From an uncultured cyanobacterium (GTDB lineage Bacteria; Cyanobacteriota; Cyanobacteriia; Thermostichales; Thermostichaceae), in NCBI GenBank assembly GCA_937944885.1, contig CALFBB010000035.1, forward strand, positions 1 through 35,493: DNA of 35,493 bases. The letters run 5' to 3'. The position numbers and the translations under genes are program-made. A model generated the notes under the pieces. It had not been told where the DNA came from, ran no database searches, and saw nothing but the letters and a program-made list of their open reading frames with translations. Numbering within the stretch: the first letter of the stretch is position 1; each line of letters starts with the position of its first letter. Shown piece after piece: positions 23,701 through 32,518 of the stretch.

Positions 23701-26040
23701 ATGTCTGCCGCAAAGGACAAAAAGTCTCTTTTGGGTACCATCACCCGCTTCTTCAAAACCTTATCCGTCTGGCGATCTTCCCCCGCCGGAGCTACCGCCC
23801 TGCTGAAACCCGCCGAACCGGCAGCTTCCAAGCGGCCAGTACGCCTGCGCATCACCTGTCCGGGCGAAGTTCCCCAAGTGTTTGTCCTCAAAGGGGGGGA
23901 GATTCTGGGTCGCAGTCGAACGGTAGCGACGATCCGCATTCCTGCTGCTTCGGTTAGCCATTTACACGCCCGTATTCGCCCCCGTCTGGATTGGTGTATT
24001 CCCAAGCTAGGTTGGCGGATCCCCTTGCCGGCCCTACTCTACTGGTTGGGCTGGAATGCCGGGCGTTACCAACTGGAGGATCAAGATTCCACCAACGGGG
24101 TTTTTCGCCGCAAGTGGTTTGGCGGCTCAGAACGGGTGCAGCGGGTGATTTTGCGCCATGGGCAGCAACTGAGCTTTGGGCCACCTGAGGATCCCGGCAG
24201 TGTGTTCATTCAGGTGCTGGATCCGCCGCCACCGCAGGTGCATGGGGTGCGCGGCTGTCTGGCGCTGGTGGTGGCTTTAACCGTGGGGTTGCGCATCTGG
24301 ATAGGCCATGAGTGGAGCAAATTCTCGGTGGAGCCACCCCTTGCGGTGGAGCGCAGCCCCTTGGTGGTGCTGGCGGGCGATCAACAAACCGAGCTGCGGC
24401 GCACCCAGGCCGATTCCTACCGCGTTTTGAATCGCTTGGAAGATTTTGGCCCGATCCTACCCAAGGTGGTGGTAGCAGCAGAAGATCACCGGTTCTATTC
24501 CCACTTTGGAGTGGATGTGCTGGGCATTGTACGGGCCTTTTGGGTGAACCTGCGCTCAGGGGAAGTGCAGCAGGGGGGTAGCTCTATCAGCCAACAGCTG
24601 GCTCGTACCGTTTTGCGCGACTACACCGGCTCGGGCAACACCTTTGGCCGCAAGTTGCGGGAGGCGGTGGCTGCCCTAAAACTGGAAAGACACTACAGCA
24701 AAAAGCAAATCCTTACCCTTTACTTGAACAATGTCTACCTGGGCAATGGCATCTACGGCTTTGAAACCGCTGCCCAGTTTTACTTTGGCATCCCCAGCCA
24801 GCAACTGAGCCTTGCGGAAGCAGCAACCTTAGCAGGAATTTTGCCGGCCCCCAATGCTTTTAACCCAGTTACCAACTATGATGCGGCGGTGCGGGCTCGG
24901 GATCGGGTGTTGGATCGCCTCAGTGAGCTGAGGGTCTTTTCAGAAGAGGAAATTCGTCGTGCCCGTCGCAGCCGCCTCACCCTCAACCCCAATTTGCGTT
25001 CCCAGATATCCACGGTGGCTCCCTATTTTTACAGCACCGTTTTTGAGGAAATGCGGCAGCTTCTGGGTGAGGATCTCTCGGCGGAGGGCAATTTTATTCT
25101 TGAGACCACGCTGCACTTGCCCTACCAACAGGTTGCTGAGCAAGTCCTAGCCCAAACCGTCCGCGAGGCAGGATCCACCTTTGGGTTTCGCCAGGGATCC
25201 CTAGTTAGCCTCGATAGCCGCAATGGGGAGGTACTGGCCTTAGTGGGAGGGAGCGACTATGGCTCCAGTCAGTTTAACCGAGCCACCCAAGCCCGGCGGC
25301 AACCGGGTTCCACCTTTAAGGTGTTTACCTATGCGGCGGCCTTGAGTCAGGGCATTTCCCCTAACCTGGTCCTCTCCTGTGAGCCACTCACCTGGGGTAA
25401 CCTCACCTTCAACGGCTGCCGTTCCGGTTCTGCCCCGATGGATCTGGCCCGCGGCTTCATCCTTTCCGAAAACGTGATTGCTCTGCGCTTGGCACAACAG
25501 GTGGGGTTGGAGCGGGTGGTGAGCATGGCCCGCCAAATGGGGATCCAAGCGCCATTGCAACCTTACCCCTCAATGGTGATCGGCACGATGGAGGTGAATC
25601 TGCTGGAGCTGACGGCGGCTTTTGCTCCCTTTGCCAATCAGGGGATTTGGTCCAAGCCTCACACAATTCGCCGCATTTTGGATAGCAGCGATTGTGCTGA
25701 CCGCAGCGATTTTCGCACCTGCCGCGAGATCTACCCGGGTCGAGAGGATCCCCGTGCCCAGCGACGGGTGCTGCCGGCATCGGTAGCCCAACAGATGACA
25801 GGGCTCCTGCAGGGGGTCATCAGTTCCGGTACCGGCAGGGCAGCTCGTTTGGGGATTGGGGAAGCAGGCAAAACCGGTACCACCACTGCCAACCGGGACT
25901 TGCTCTTTGTGGGCTACACCCCCAATCCTCCCTTGGTGACTGGCATCTGGCTGGGCAACGACGATGCCAGCCCTAGCCGCGGCCACAGTGGCCTTGCTGC
26001 TCAGGCTTGGGGAAACTACATGCGCCAGCTGATCCGCTGA
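23701..26040 (+). CDS. Class A penicillin-binding protein (PBP1A type) with N-terminal FHA domain
   Basis: The enzyme polymerises and crosslinks peptidoglycan. Domain order in the 779 residues: cytoplasmic FHA domain (about 58-172: ILGRSRTVATIRI, SVSHLHARI, DQDSTNGVF), with an unusual hydrophobic insert of about 30 residues between the SxxH and STNG motifs. Then come a membrane helix (about 183-201) and a GT51 glycosyltransferase (catalytic Glu261 in AAEDHRFYSHFG; QGGSSISQQLARTV; RKLREAVAALKLE). Last is the transpeptidase with Ser537 in GSTFK, SEN at 589-591 and KTG at 724-726. All catalytic motifs are intact. FHA domains bind phosphothreonine, so the kinase encoded three bases upstream probably controls it. 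Confidence 0.93.
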   Translation: MSAAKDKKSLLGTITRFFKTLSVWRSSPAGATALLKPAEPAASKRPVRLRITCPGEVPQVFVLKGGEILGRSRTVATIRIPAASVSHLHARIRPRLDWCIPKLGWRIPLPALLYWLGWNAGRYQLEDQDSTNGVFRRKWFGGSERVQRVILRHGQQLSFGPPEDPGSVFIQVLDPPPPQVHGVRGCLALVVALTVGLRIWIGHEWSKFSVEPPLAVERSPLVVLAGDQQTELRRTQADSYRVLNRLEDFGPILPKVVVAAEDHRFYSHFGVDVLGIVRAFWVNLRSGEVQQGGSSISQQLARTVLRDYTGSGNTFGRKLREAVAALKLERHYSKKQILTLYLNNVYLGNGIYGFETAAQFYFGIPSQQLSLAEAATLAGILPAPNAFNPVTNYDAAVRARDRVLDRLSELRVFSEEEIRRARRSRLTLNPNLRSQISTVAPYFYSTVFEEMRQLLGEDLSAEGNFILETTLHLPYQQVAEQVLAQTVREAGSTFGFRQGSLVSLDSRNGEVLALVGGSDYGSSQFNRATQARRQPGSTFKVFTYAAALSQGISPNLVLSCEPLTWGNLTFNGCRSGSAPMDLARGFILSENVIALRLAQQVGLERVVSMARQMGIQAPLQPYPSMVIGTMEVNLLELTAAFAPFANQGIWSKPHTIRRILDSSDCADRSDFRTCREIYPGREDPRAQRRVLPASVAQQMTGLLQGVISSGTGRAARLGIGEAGKTGTTTANRDLLFVGYTPNPPLVTGIWLGNDDASPSRGHSGLAAQAWGNYMRQLIR

Positions 26041-26109
26041 CGTTACTCCCAACAGCTTTGGCTGAGCCTGCCCTTGCTAGCATAGGAGGTGGACTACTCT
26101 GGTACGCTT

Positions 26110-26131
26110 TTCTAGTACGCTTCTAGTACGC
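26110..26131. repeat. Perfect 11-bp tandem duplication
   Basis: TTCTAGTACGC occurs at 26110-26120 and 26121-26131. A diverged third copy, TCTGGTACGC, lies just before at about 26098-26107. The array is in the convergent spacer between the penicillin-binding protein gene and miaB. Confidence 0.95.
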
Positions 26132-26141
26132 TTTACGGACT

Positions 26142-27476
26142 TTACGTTTTACCCTCAACCGGGATCCTTGCCTTACCGCTCAAAGAGAAAGCCCGGGTAG
26201 CAGTAATCTCTACCGGTACCAGGGATCCCTTGAGTTGGGTGGGATCCCCCTCGAAAAAGACCAAGCGATTGCCCCGGGTACGCCCCATCACCTGGCCCGG
26301 CTGTTTGGGGTTGGGTCCTTCTACCAATACTTCTTGCACTTGGCCCAAGAGACGGGCGCTGCGAGCTGCTGCTACTTCTGTGACCAGGCGGTTTAACCGT
26401 TGCAGGCGATCACTTTTTTCTTCTTCCGGCACTTGATCTGGCCAATCGGCAGCCGGGGTACCGGGGCGGGGGGAGTAGGCAGCTGTGTTTAGCAGGTCAA
26501 AGCCAATGTCTTGCACCAGTTGCAGAGTGTCTTGAAACTGGGCTTCCGTCTCTCCTGGAAAGCCCACGATGGCATCGGCACTGAGGGTTGCTTCCGGCAT
26601 GTATTGACGGATCAAATCGATGATCTGGCGATACCGCTCGTGGGTGTAGCCGCGCCGCATCCGTTTGAGCACCTCATTGTTACCAGACTGAAAAGGAATG
26701 TGGAAGTGCTCGCAAACCTTGGGTAGCTCGGCACAGGTGGCGATCAGCTCCTCCGTAAAGTAGCGGGGATGACTGGTAGCAAAGCGGATCCGTTCAATCC
26801 CTTCCACCCCATGGATGAAGCGCAACAGGCTGGCCAAGTTGGTTTTGGCATCCAGGTCACGCCCGTAGGCATCAATGTTTTGCCCCAATAAAGTCACTTC
26901 CCGATATCCAGCCTGGGCTAGCTCCTCAATCTCAGCACGGATGGCCTCTGGCCGGCGGGATTGCTCCAGACCGCGCACCTTGGGAACAATGCAGTAGGTA
27001 CACCGCTCATTGCAGCCGTAGATAACATTGACCCAGGCGGTCACTTGGCTCTCACGCCGAGGTTTGGTCATATCTTCCGGGATCTCGATGGGATCGGTGG
27101 CCACCACCTGATTGCCCGCCTCCACCTGGGCCAGCAAATCCCCCAGACGATTCACATACTGCGGCCCCATGACCAGATCCAGCTCCGGTACCCGCCGCAA
27201 CAGCTTTTCCCCTTCCTGTTGAGCCACACAGCCCGCCACAATGAGCTTCAGGGCCGGATTTTGCCGTTTACGCTGTGCTTGAATGCCTAGGTAAGAATAG
27301 ACCTTTTGCTCAGCATTGTCGCGAATGCTGCAGGTGTTGTAGAGCACCAAGTCCGCTTGCAGTGGGTCGTCAGTGGCCACATAGCCCAGAGATTCCAGGA
27401 TCCCGGCCATCCGTTCGCTATCGGCTCGGTTCATTTGACAGCCGAAGGTAATGGTGTGGTAAGTAGGAGCAGACAT
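26142..27476 (-). CDS. miaB: tRNA-2-methylthio-N6-dimethylallyladenosine synthase
   Basis: MiaB is a radical-SAM enzyme that methylthiolates i6A37 of tRNAs reading UNN codons. The 444 residues contain the N-terminal iron-sulfur cysteines ([41 protein letters not shown]), the radical-SAM triad in [27 protein letters not shown]-type sequence ([14 protein letters not shown]) and [34 protein letters not shown] follows, and a C-terminal TRAM domain ([21 protein letters not shown]). The three-cysteine spacing and length fit MiaB rather than MtaB or RimO. It converges with the penicillin-binding protein gene. Confidence 0.95.
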   Translation of the reverse strand: MSAPTYHTITFGCQMNRADSERMAGILESLGYVATDDPLQADLVLYNTCSIRDNAEQKVYSYLGIQAQRKRQNPALKLIVAGCVAQQEGEKLLRRVPELDLVMGPQYVNRLGDLLAQVEAGNQVVATDPIEIPEDMTKPRRESQVTAWVNVIYGCNERCTYCIVPKVRGLEQSRRPEAIRAEIEELAQAGYREVTLLGQNIDAYGRDLDAKTNLASLLRFIHGVEGIERIRFATSHPRYFTEELIATCAELPKVCEHFHIPFQSGNNEVLKRMRRGYTHERYRQIIDLIRQYMPEATLSADAIVGFPGETEAQFQDTLQLVQDIGFDLLNTAAYSPRPGTPAADWPDQVPEEEKSDRLQRLNRLVTEVAAARSARLLGQVQEVLVEGPNPKQPGQVMGRTRGNRLVFFEGDPTQLKGSLVPVEITATRAFSLSGKARIPVEGKT

Positions 27477-27582
27477 CGGGGAAGACAGGAATCGGTATCC
27501 TTGAGCTTAACTTATCCTCTATCTTCTCAGGGATGCAAAGTGAACAGGCTATCTTAAAAGGGATCCCTCTTGGTCAAGGTGA

Positions 27583-28017
27583 ATGTTGCCGAAGCACCGA
27601 CCCAAGCAACTGTCGCTGGGTCCTTTGGAATCAGAAATTCTCAATATCCTCTGGGATTTGGGCAGTGCCAGCACCCGCCAGATCCACGAGCGGATCTTAG
27701 CCGATCCGGATCGAGAGCTGGCCTATGCCTCTGTGACCACCGTGCTGCAGCGCCTCAGCCAAAAGGGGTGGGTTAGCTGTGAGCGCCGCACTGGTGCCGA
27801 TGGCCGGCCTCTGCCAATGGTGTGGCGGCCCCGTCTTTCTCGGCAGGAGGCCACCAGCCTGAGGGCCTTTACCCAGTTGCAACAGTTTTTGGCTGTCGGG
27901 GATCCAGACACCGTAGCTGCCTTTGCCGATAGCTTGGATCAGGCCAGTGTATCTCAGTTGCAGGCTATTGCCGAACGCTTACAAGCGGCCCGCCGCGCCA
28001 GGAGGGATCCCCAATGA
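27583..28017 (+). CDS. BlaI/MecI/CopY-family winged-helix repressor
   Basis: BlaI-type repressors are dimeric winged-helix proteins, usually removed by proteolysis triggered by a membrane metalloprotease. The 144 residues open with LSLGPLESEILNILWDLGSASTRQIHERIL. The recognition helix and wing follow, AYASVTTVLQRLSQKGWVSCERRTGADGRP, and then a C-terminal helical part for dimerisation. The start is ATG 27583 with AAGGTGA just upstream. Its stop overlaps the next gene's start as ATGA, so repressor and M56 protease are translationally coupled. The target promoter probably includes its own. Confidence 0.88.
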   Translation: MLPKHRPKQLSLGPLESEILNILWDLGSASTRQIHERILADPDRELAYASVTTVLQRLSQKGWVSCERRTGADGRPLPMVWRPRLSRQEATSLRAFTQLQQFLAVGDPDTVAAFADSLDQASVSQLQAIAERLQAARRARRDPQ

Positions 28018-28883
28018 CTCACTTGGGCATATTGTTGCTGGGGTTCGGCTTGAGCTGGCTGTGGCGAGCCCAGGTGCGTATTGATGCTCGAGGCACTTGG
28101 TCAGAGCGCTGGCAATGGGCTTGGATCCACTTTCTGGTACCGCCTCTGTTTTTGGGTATGACGGCTCTGGCCCTGGCCTGGATGGGGCCGAAGGGGCAAA
28201 TGGCAGGGACAGGAGGTTGGTTTTGCTATGGCTGTGCCTTAGCGTTGCTGGTGTTGGCGGTGGGCGTCGCTCTGCAGTGGGCTTGGGAGTACGGTCGCTC
28301 CTGTCGGCGGACCCGTCAGCAAGCCCTGGCGCAGGTGGAGGTGCAGGGATCCCCTGCCTATGTCTTGGATCTGGAGGCCCCTTTCGCTGCGCAGGTGGGG
28401 GTATGGGATCCGCAGCTGGTGGTGAGTCGTGGCTTGTTGCAGCAATTGGATCAGGACCATCTGCAGGCGGTGCTGGCCCATGAGGAAGCCCATTGCTACT
28501 ACCGCGATACCCTGTGGATGTTTGGCGTCGGTTGGCTGCGACGTCTCACCGGCTGGTTACCGCAAACAGAGGCCCTCTGGCAGGAATTACTTATCTTGCG
28601 GGAGTTGCGGGCGGATCGCTGGGCAGCGCAACGGGTGGATCCCTTGCTGTTGGGGGAGGCCCTGCTACAAGTGGTAGGCTATGGCGTGGTTCCACCTTCA
28701 ACAGTACGGTGGGTGGGTTTTGCCCTGGAAATGCAACCTGACATCGGACAACGGCTGCAGGAGCGCATCGAGGCTCTGTTGCAGGAACCCCTGGCAGAAC
28801 CCTTACCTGCTTTTTCAATGGGGGGATGGGCTTGGTTAAGCTTGGCGTTGCTACCCCTGCTGGTCATCCCGTTTCATGCTTAG
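28014..28883 (+). CDS. M56-family membrane metallopeptidase (BlaR1/MecR1-like, no sensor domain)
   Basis: The 289 residues contain hydrophobic segments at about 2-15, 40-60 and 68-92 and one at the C terminus. Between them lies a cytoplasmic zinc protease domain: VWDPQLVVSRGLLQQLD, the zinc motif HEEAH in VLAHEEAHCYYRDTL (about residues 159-163) and the third-ligand helix ILRELRADRWAAQRV. That is the BlaR1 protease module. The extracellular penicillin-binding sensor of BlaR1/MecR1 is missing, so any signal must be different. Coupling to the BlaI-type repressor gene suggests it cleaves that repressor. Confidence 0.86.
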   Translation: MTHLGILLLGFGLSWLWRAQVRIDARGTWSERWQWAWIHFLVPPLFLGMTALALAWMGPKGQMAGTGGWFCYGCALALLVLAVGVALQWAWEYGRSCRRTRQQALAQVEVQGSPAYVLDLEAPFAAQVGVWDPQLVVSRGLLQQLDQDHLQAVLAHEEAHCYYRDTLWMFGVGWLRRLTGWLPQTEALWQELLILRELRADRWAAQRVDPLLLGEALLQVVGYGVVPPSTVRWVGFALEMQPDIGQRLQERIEALLQEPLAEPLPAFSMGGWAWLSLALLPLLVIPFHA

Positions 28884-28909
28884 AGATCCTGTTTATGGAG
28901 CCATACTGC

Positions 28910-29143
28910 TCAGGCCAGCTGACTTTGGGCTAACAGCACCCCCAGCAGCCAGTTGGCAGCCGTGGCCCGGCGAGTCCTCTGGGGCGTGAGCTCATGAATC
29001 AATCCTGTAGCAAAACCCAACACCTGCTTCGGTGACTGCTTGTTTTCTGGAGCAATGGAACAGCTCGGTTTCACCGTTTCATCAGGCAGCTCGCCCCTGA
29101 GAATGGCCTGAATCGTCTCTAGGTTGAGAGGGGGAAGATGCAT
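28910..29143 (-). CDS. Small protein of unknown function downstream of pgl
   Basis: The 77 residues from ATG 29143 start MHLPPLNLETIQAILRGELPDETV. I recall similar openings in short cyanobacterial proteins but cannot name a family. The middle (KPSCSIAPENKQSPKQ) is low in predicted structure. The end, RRATAANWLLGVLLAQSQLA, is helical and hydrophobic. The frame extends upstream to 29278 but would overlap pgl, and that part looks non-coding. It lies 77 bp behind pgl on the same strand, so it may be cotranscribed. The abrupt change after DETV could mean an old frameshift. Confidence 0.45.
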   Translation of the reverse strand: MHLPPLNLETIQAILRGELPDETVKPSCSIAPENKQSPKQVLGFATGLIHELTPQRTRRATAANWLLGVLLAQSQLA

Positions 29144-29220
29144 AGGTTCCGGGTCCGCCGAAAAAGCAGGTATCTCCAGCAGGTGGAGGTGGGATAAATA
29201 AACAGGGGAGCTATCGGCCC

Positions 29221-29946
29221 CTAGCCTAAACCAGTTCGCAGGGGCAGTAGCGCTGCCGCCGCTCCATCCAACAACCACAGCAAGCGCCCCTTAGGGTTGA
29301 CCCGCTGGCAAGGCAAATGAGCCTCGCCGGTCAGCGCCTCCTTCAAAATTGAGGCCTTGTTGGCTCCAGTTACCAAAAACATCACCTGCACCGCTTGGTT
29401 AAGAACAGGGTAGGTTAAGGTCAGGCGAGGCTCCCCCTCTTTTTGCCCCACTGTGACCCAGCGATCTTGCACCTGCAGAGCGGCTGTACCGGGAAATAAC
29501 GAGGCCGTATGACCATCCTCCCCAACTCCCAGCAGCACGAGATCCAGTTGCGGCCATTCTCCAGCCAGTACCTGCCTCAGTTGGGCCTCATACCGGTTGG
29601 CATCCTGGGCCGGATCCCCAGCTTGGGTAGGCATCGGTAAGACCTGCCCTACCGGCATGGGCAGCCGCTCAAGCAGCGCCTCCCGCACCATCCGGTAATT
29701 GCTATCCGGGTGGTCAGGGGGGACATAGCGCTCATCCCCCCAAATCAACAGGGTCTGCGGCCAGGGGATCCCTTCTGCTGCCGCCAAGGCAGCATACAAC
29801 CTCTTGGGGGTACTGCCTCCCGCCAAGGCCACCGTGAAGCGCCCCTGCTCCTGAACCGCTGCCGCTGCCCGTTGTTGCCAGATTTGTACAGCTCGCTCGA
29901 TCAGGGCCGTTGTCTCTAGGAAAATCTCCAACTGGAAACCCTGCAT
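29221..29946 (-). CDS. pgl: 6-phosphogluconolactonase
   Basis: Pgl hydrolyses 6-phosphogluconolactone, the second step of the oxidative pentose phosphate pathway, the main source of NADPH in the dark. The 241 residues (from MQGFQLEIFLE) show the family motifs FTVALAGGSTPKRLYAAL, LIWGDERYVPPDHPDSNYRMVREALL, LDLVLLGVGEDGHTASLFPGT and RLTLTYPVLNQA. I start at ATG 29946 because AGGAG lies five bases before it; the frame also has a TTG at 29964. Order prk-pgl on the minus strand places two sugar-phosphate enzymes side by side, 145 bp apart. Confidence 0.93.
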   Translation of the reverse strand: MQGFQLEIFLETTALIERAVQIWQQRAAAAVQEQGRFTVALAGGSTPKRLYAALAAAEGIPWPQTLLIWGDERYVPPDHPDSNYRMVREALLERLPMPVGQVLPMPTQAGDPAQDANRYEAQLRQVLAGEWPQLDLVLLGVGEDGHTASLFPGTAALQVQDRWVTVGQKEGEPRLTLTYPVLNQAVQVMFLVTGANKASILKEALTGEAHLPCQRVNPKGRLLWLLDGAAAALLPLRTGLG

Positions 29947-30091
29947 ACCCACTCCTGCTGACAAGCCCCATCGCCGGCAATCAGTTTACCTGCATCAATT
30001 CAGCCGAGAAAGGGATCCCGGCAGCAGAGAAGAAACAAGGTTGCCCGTGACCCAGGGAAGCCCTAGTTGGCTACCCAACAGGATTCGAGAG

Positions 30092-31099
30092 TTAAGAAGT
30101 CACCGCCAGCTCTTTGGCTTCCGCCCGAATCTGCTCGTAGAGAGCACGCAGCTTCAGACCCACCAACACCTGAATCAAGCCAGAACCATTCCGGGATCCC
30201 GGGTATTCCGGATGCTTGCGTAGCAGCTCCGTCAGCTCACCGTAGTAATGGGTGGAAAGGTTGCTCAGGTGATTCTCGATGTAGACCACTTCTTCCAGTT
30301 TGTCGAAGCTGCCGTCGATTTCCAAGATCGAGACAGGATGACCAAAGTAGGTGGAAGGGCCGTAGTGCAGCCGAATACCCGGATAGGAGCAGGTGAGTTT
30401 TTTGCCACAAGGGATCCAGTCGATGGTGGAACCTTCATCGAACAAGTAAACGTGATCAAAGTATTTCACCCCCTCCCGCTGCACAAGCCGTACTCGCAAC
30501 ACCTTGTGCTCCGGATCCAACTCTGATAGCAGCTGGGTGGGCAAAACCTCAATCACCGCATCGGCATACTGCTTCTGCACATCAATATAGGCTTCAAAAT
30601 CAGGGCGACGCGCCTCAATCGAGCGCAACACATCCTCATAAGTGTGGCCTCGCTCGGCCATATCTCGCTGGACTTTCCAGGCGACTTTGATCTCGGGGGC
30701 CAGATCCAGATACACCTTGAAATCGAGCAGCTCCCGCACCCGCTCGTCGTACAGAGGATGCAAACCCTCCAGAACAATAATCCGATTCGGCTCTACCAAC
30801 TCAGGCGGGTCGATCAGGCCAGTCTCGTGGTTATATATAGGCTTCATGACACTTTGGCCGTTTTTCAGGGCCTTGGCCTGCTCATACATGAGGTCAAAGT
30901 TGTTAGCCCGCGGATCCAACGCCGTAATGCCCTTCTCTTTGCGCTGATAGCGATCCAAGGAGTGATAATCGTCTAGGCAAATGGTTGTGATCAGATCTCG
31001 ACCAAACAAATCCCCCAGCCTACGCAAGAATGTGGACTTACCGCAGCCAGAATCTCCGGCGACACCAATCATTACAACTCGATCAGGACTGTTTGCCAT
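30092..31099 (-). CDS. prk: Phosphoribulokinase
   Basis: Prk makes ribulose 1,5-bisphosphate from ribulose 5-phosphate and ATP for Rubisco. The 335 residues carry the Walker A motif GVAGDSGCGKSTF. Cys19 and Cys41 (TICLDDYHSLDRY) are the thioredoxin/CP12-regulated pair. NFDLMYEQ, the Walker B-like IIVLEGLHPLYDERV, and a C-terminal cysteine pair in WIPCGKKLTCSYPG follow. So redox control should be intact. The start is ATG 31099 with AAGGAG six bases upstream. It diverges from petH over 365 bp. Confidence 0.96.
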   Translation of the reverse strand: MANSPDRVVMIGVAGDSGCGKSTFLRRLGDLFGRDLITTICLDDYHSLDRYQRKEKGITALDPRANNFDLMYEQAKALKNGQSVMKPIYNHETGLIDPPELVEPNRIIVLEGLHPLYDERVRELLDFKVYLDLAPEIKVAWKVQRDMAERGHTYEDVLRSIEARRPDFEAYIDVQKQYADAVIEVLPTQLLSELDPEHKVLRVRLVQREGVKYFDHVYLFDEGSTIDWIPCGKKLTCSYPGIRLHYGPSTYFGHPVSILEIDGSFDKLEEVVYIENHLSNLSTHYYGELTELLRKHPEYPGSRNGSGLIQVLVGLKLRALYEQIRAEAKELAVTS

Positions 31100-31464
31100 G
31101 AGAACTCCTTGGGGACGGGCAGGGCGAAAATGAAAAGGGGCACCCAAAAAAGTTACACTCCGTTATGGTTTCGTATACTATCAAACGGAGCGGTTACCCT
31201 ACAACCCACTGAGGGGTAGCAGAGGGAAGTAACCCCAAGGACAATTTAACAAAAAATGCATATTTTCTGCTGCTGGATTAGGTTGGGAGGTTTCCTGGGG
31301 GGATCTGCTTCTCAGGAGCGGTCAGGAATTGCCTGCTAGGGGCTGTTGCCCCTGCCTCTGTGACGGCATCAGGCTGCTACGCATTAGGAGCCGTTACGGC
31401 GAAGAGACTGCTAAGGTGTTACCTATGGAAAATTTGCTCCCAATGCCAGGAGAAGATCGCAGTT
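31100..31464. promoter_or_regulatory. Divergent prk/petH control region
   Basis: No gene is seen. Towards prk, the minus strand reads TATACG near 31,176 as a possible -10. Towards petH there is an AT-rich stretch (31,243-31,268), then a strong hairpin AGGGGC-TGTT-GCCCCT (31338-31353) about 110 bases before the petH ATG. AGGAGA at 31448-31453 is the likely petH ribosome site, 11 bases from the ATG. The frame upstream of ATG 31465 is open to 31360 but encodes nothing recognisable. Confidence 0.45.
31338..31353 (+). other. Hairpin in the petH leader
   Basis: AGGGGC and GCCCCT are exact complements around a TGTT loop, 111 bp before the petH start and without a T-run. A role in leader structure or mRNA stability is possible. 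Confidence 0.5.
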
Positions 31465-32355
31465 ATGGTTGCTAGCGCAGAAAAGCGAGAGGTTGTTGTC
31501 AATCTGTATCGGCCCAACGCGCCCATGATTGGCCGATGTGTAGAGACCTACTCAATTGTGGGCGAAGGGGCCCCCGGCTTGACCAAACACATCGTGCTGA
31601 GCCTGCCGGATCCGGAGTACAAGTATCTGGAAGGTCAAAGCGTTGGCATTATTCCCCCTGGCGAAGATGCCAAAGGTAAACCCCACAAACCCCGTCTCTA
31701 CTCGATTGCTTCCACTCGATTTGGAGATGATGGCCAAGGGCGAACTGTTTCTTTGAGTGTAAAACGGGCCGAGCATGTAGATAAAGATACGGGCCAACCT
31801 GGGGTTGGCGTTTGCTCTGGCTTTCTTACCGATCTGAAAGCGGGCGATGAGGTGATGATCACCGGCCCTTCTGGCAAAACCTTCCTGCTACCTGAGGATG
31901 AGAATGCCAACTTGATCCTGATTGCTACAGGAACCGGCATTGCCCCTTTTCGTGCCTTTATCAAGCACCTGTTTGAGGAGGATCCCAACTTTAAGGGCAG
32001 CATTTGGCTGTTCTTCGGTGTGCCCACTACCTCCACGCTGCTTTACCACGGGGATCTAGAAGCCTGGAAAGCTCAGTACAGAGATCGCTTCCGGGTAGAT
32101 TACGCCATTAGCCGTGAACAACAAACGGCTGATGGCAAGAAAATGTATGTGCAGAATCGCATGGCGGAATACGGCGCCGAGCTGTGGGACATGCTGCAGA
32201 AGCCCAATACTTACACCTACATCTGCGGCCTCAAGGGAATGGAAGATGGCATCAACGCCTTCATGGGTCCTTTGGCAGAACAAGCGGGTCAGGACTGGAG
32301 TAAGTTCCAAAAGGAACTTAAGAAAGCCGACAAATGGCACGAGGAGACCTACTGA
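31465..32355 (+). CDS. petH: Ferredoxin-NADP+ reductase, short form without CpcD domain
   Basis: FNR passes electrons from ferredoxin to NADP+ at the end of linear photosynthetic electron transport. The 296 residues carry the FAD motif KPRLYSIASTR, the NADP-site GVCSGFLTDLKAGDEV, GTGIAPFRAF, the ICGLKGMEDGI nucleotide motif and the C-terminal WHEETY with the stacking tyrosine. Most phycobilisome-containing cyanobacteria make a longer FNR with an N-terminal CpcD-like domain that binds the antenna. Here VVNLYRPNAP begins about 13 residues in, and no CpcD-like sequence precedes it. So this FNR should not dock to the phycobilisome in the usual way. Confidence 0.94.
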   Translation: MVASAEKREVVVNLYRPNAPMIGRCVETYSIVGEGAPGLTKHIVLSLPDPEYKYLEGQSVGIIPPGEDAKGKPHKPRLYSIASTRFGDDGQGRTVSLSVKRAEHVDKDTGQPGVGVCSGFLTDLKAGDEVMITGPSGKTFLLPEDENANLILIATGTGIAPFRAFIKHLFEEDPNFKGSIWLFFGVPTTSTLLYHGDLEAWKAQYRDRFRVDYAISREQQTADGKKMYVQNRMAEYGAELWDMLQKPNTYTYICGLKGMEDGINAFMGPLAEQAGQDWSKFQKELKKADKWHEETY

Positions 32356-32358
32356 TTG

Positions 32359-32380
32359 GCATTGCTGCGGCATTGCTGCT
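32359..32380. repeat. 11-bp near-perfect tandem duplication after petH
   Basis: GCATTGCTGCG is followed by GCATTGCTGCT, 10 of 11 identical, three bases behind the petH stop codon. Confidence 0.85.
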
Positions 32381-32417
32381 TCGGGTTTTGGCTTTGATGG
32401 TTGCTAGTGGGTATCTT

Positions 32418-32444
32418 AGCTCCCTCGGTCTGGGGGAGCTTTTT
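32418..32444 (+). terminator. Rho-independent terminator of petH
   Basis: AGCTCCC (32418-32424) and GGGAGCT (32434-32440) form a 7-bp GC-rich stem with a nine-base loop, followed at once by TTTT. It lies 63 bp after the petH stop. Confidence 0.75.
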
Positions 32445-32518
32445 AGCCGTAACCGTTACAATGCTTTTATTCCCCGCAACAGGGATCCCAAGAGCCTTTC
32501 TCTCCAGGAGCGTTGAAC

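Noticed and set aside
29144-29278. Upstream extension of the small gene behind pgl
   Set aside because: It would overlap the pgl 3' end, and the extra residues look like non-coding translation.
32334-32516. 60-codon ORF between petH and leuS with a hydrophobic start
   Set aside because: It begins inside petH, has no ribosome site, contains the petH terminator hairpin and a tandem duplication, and resembles no family.
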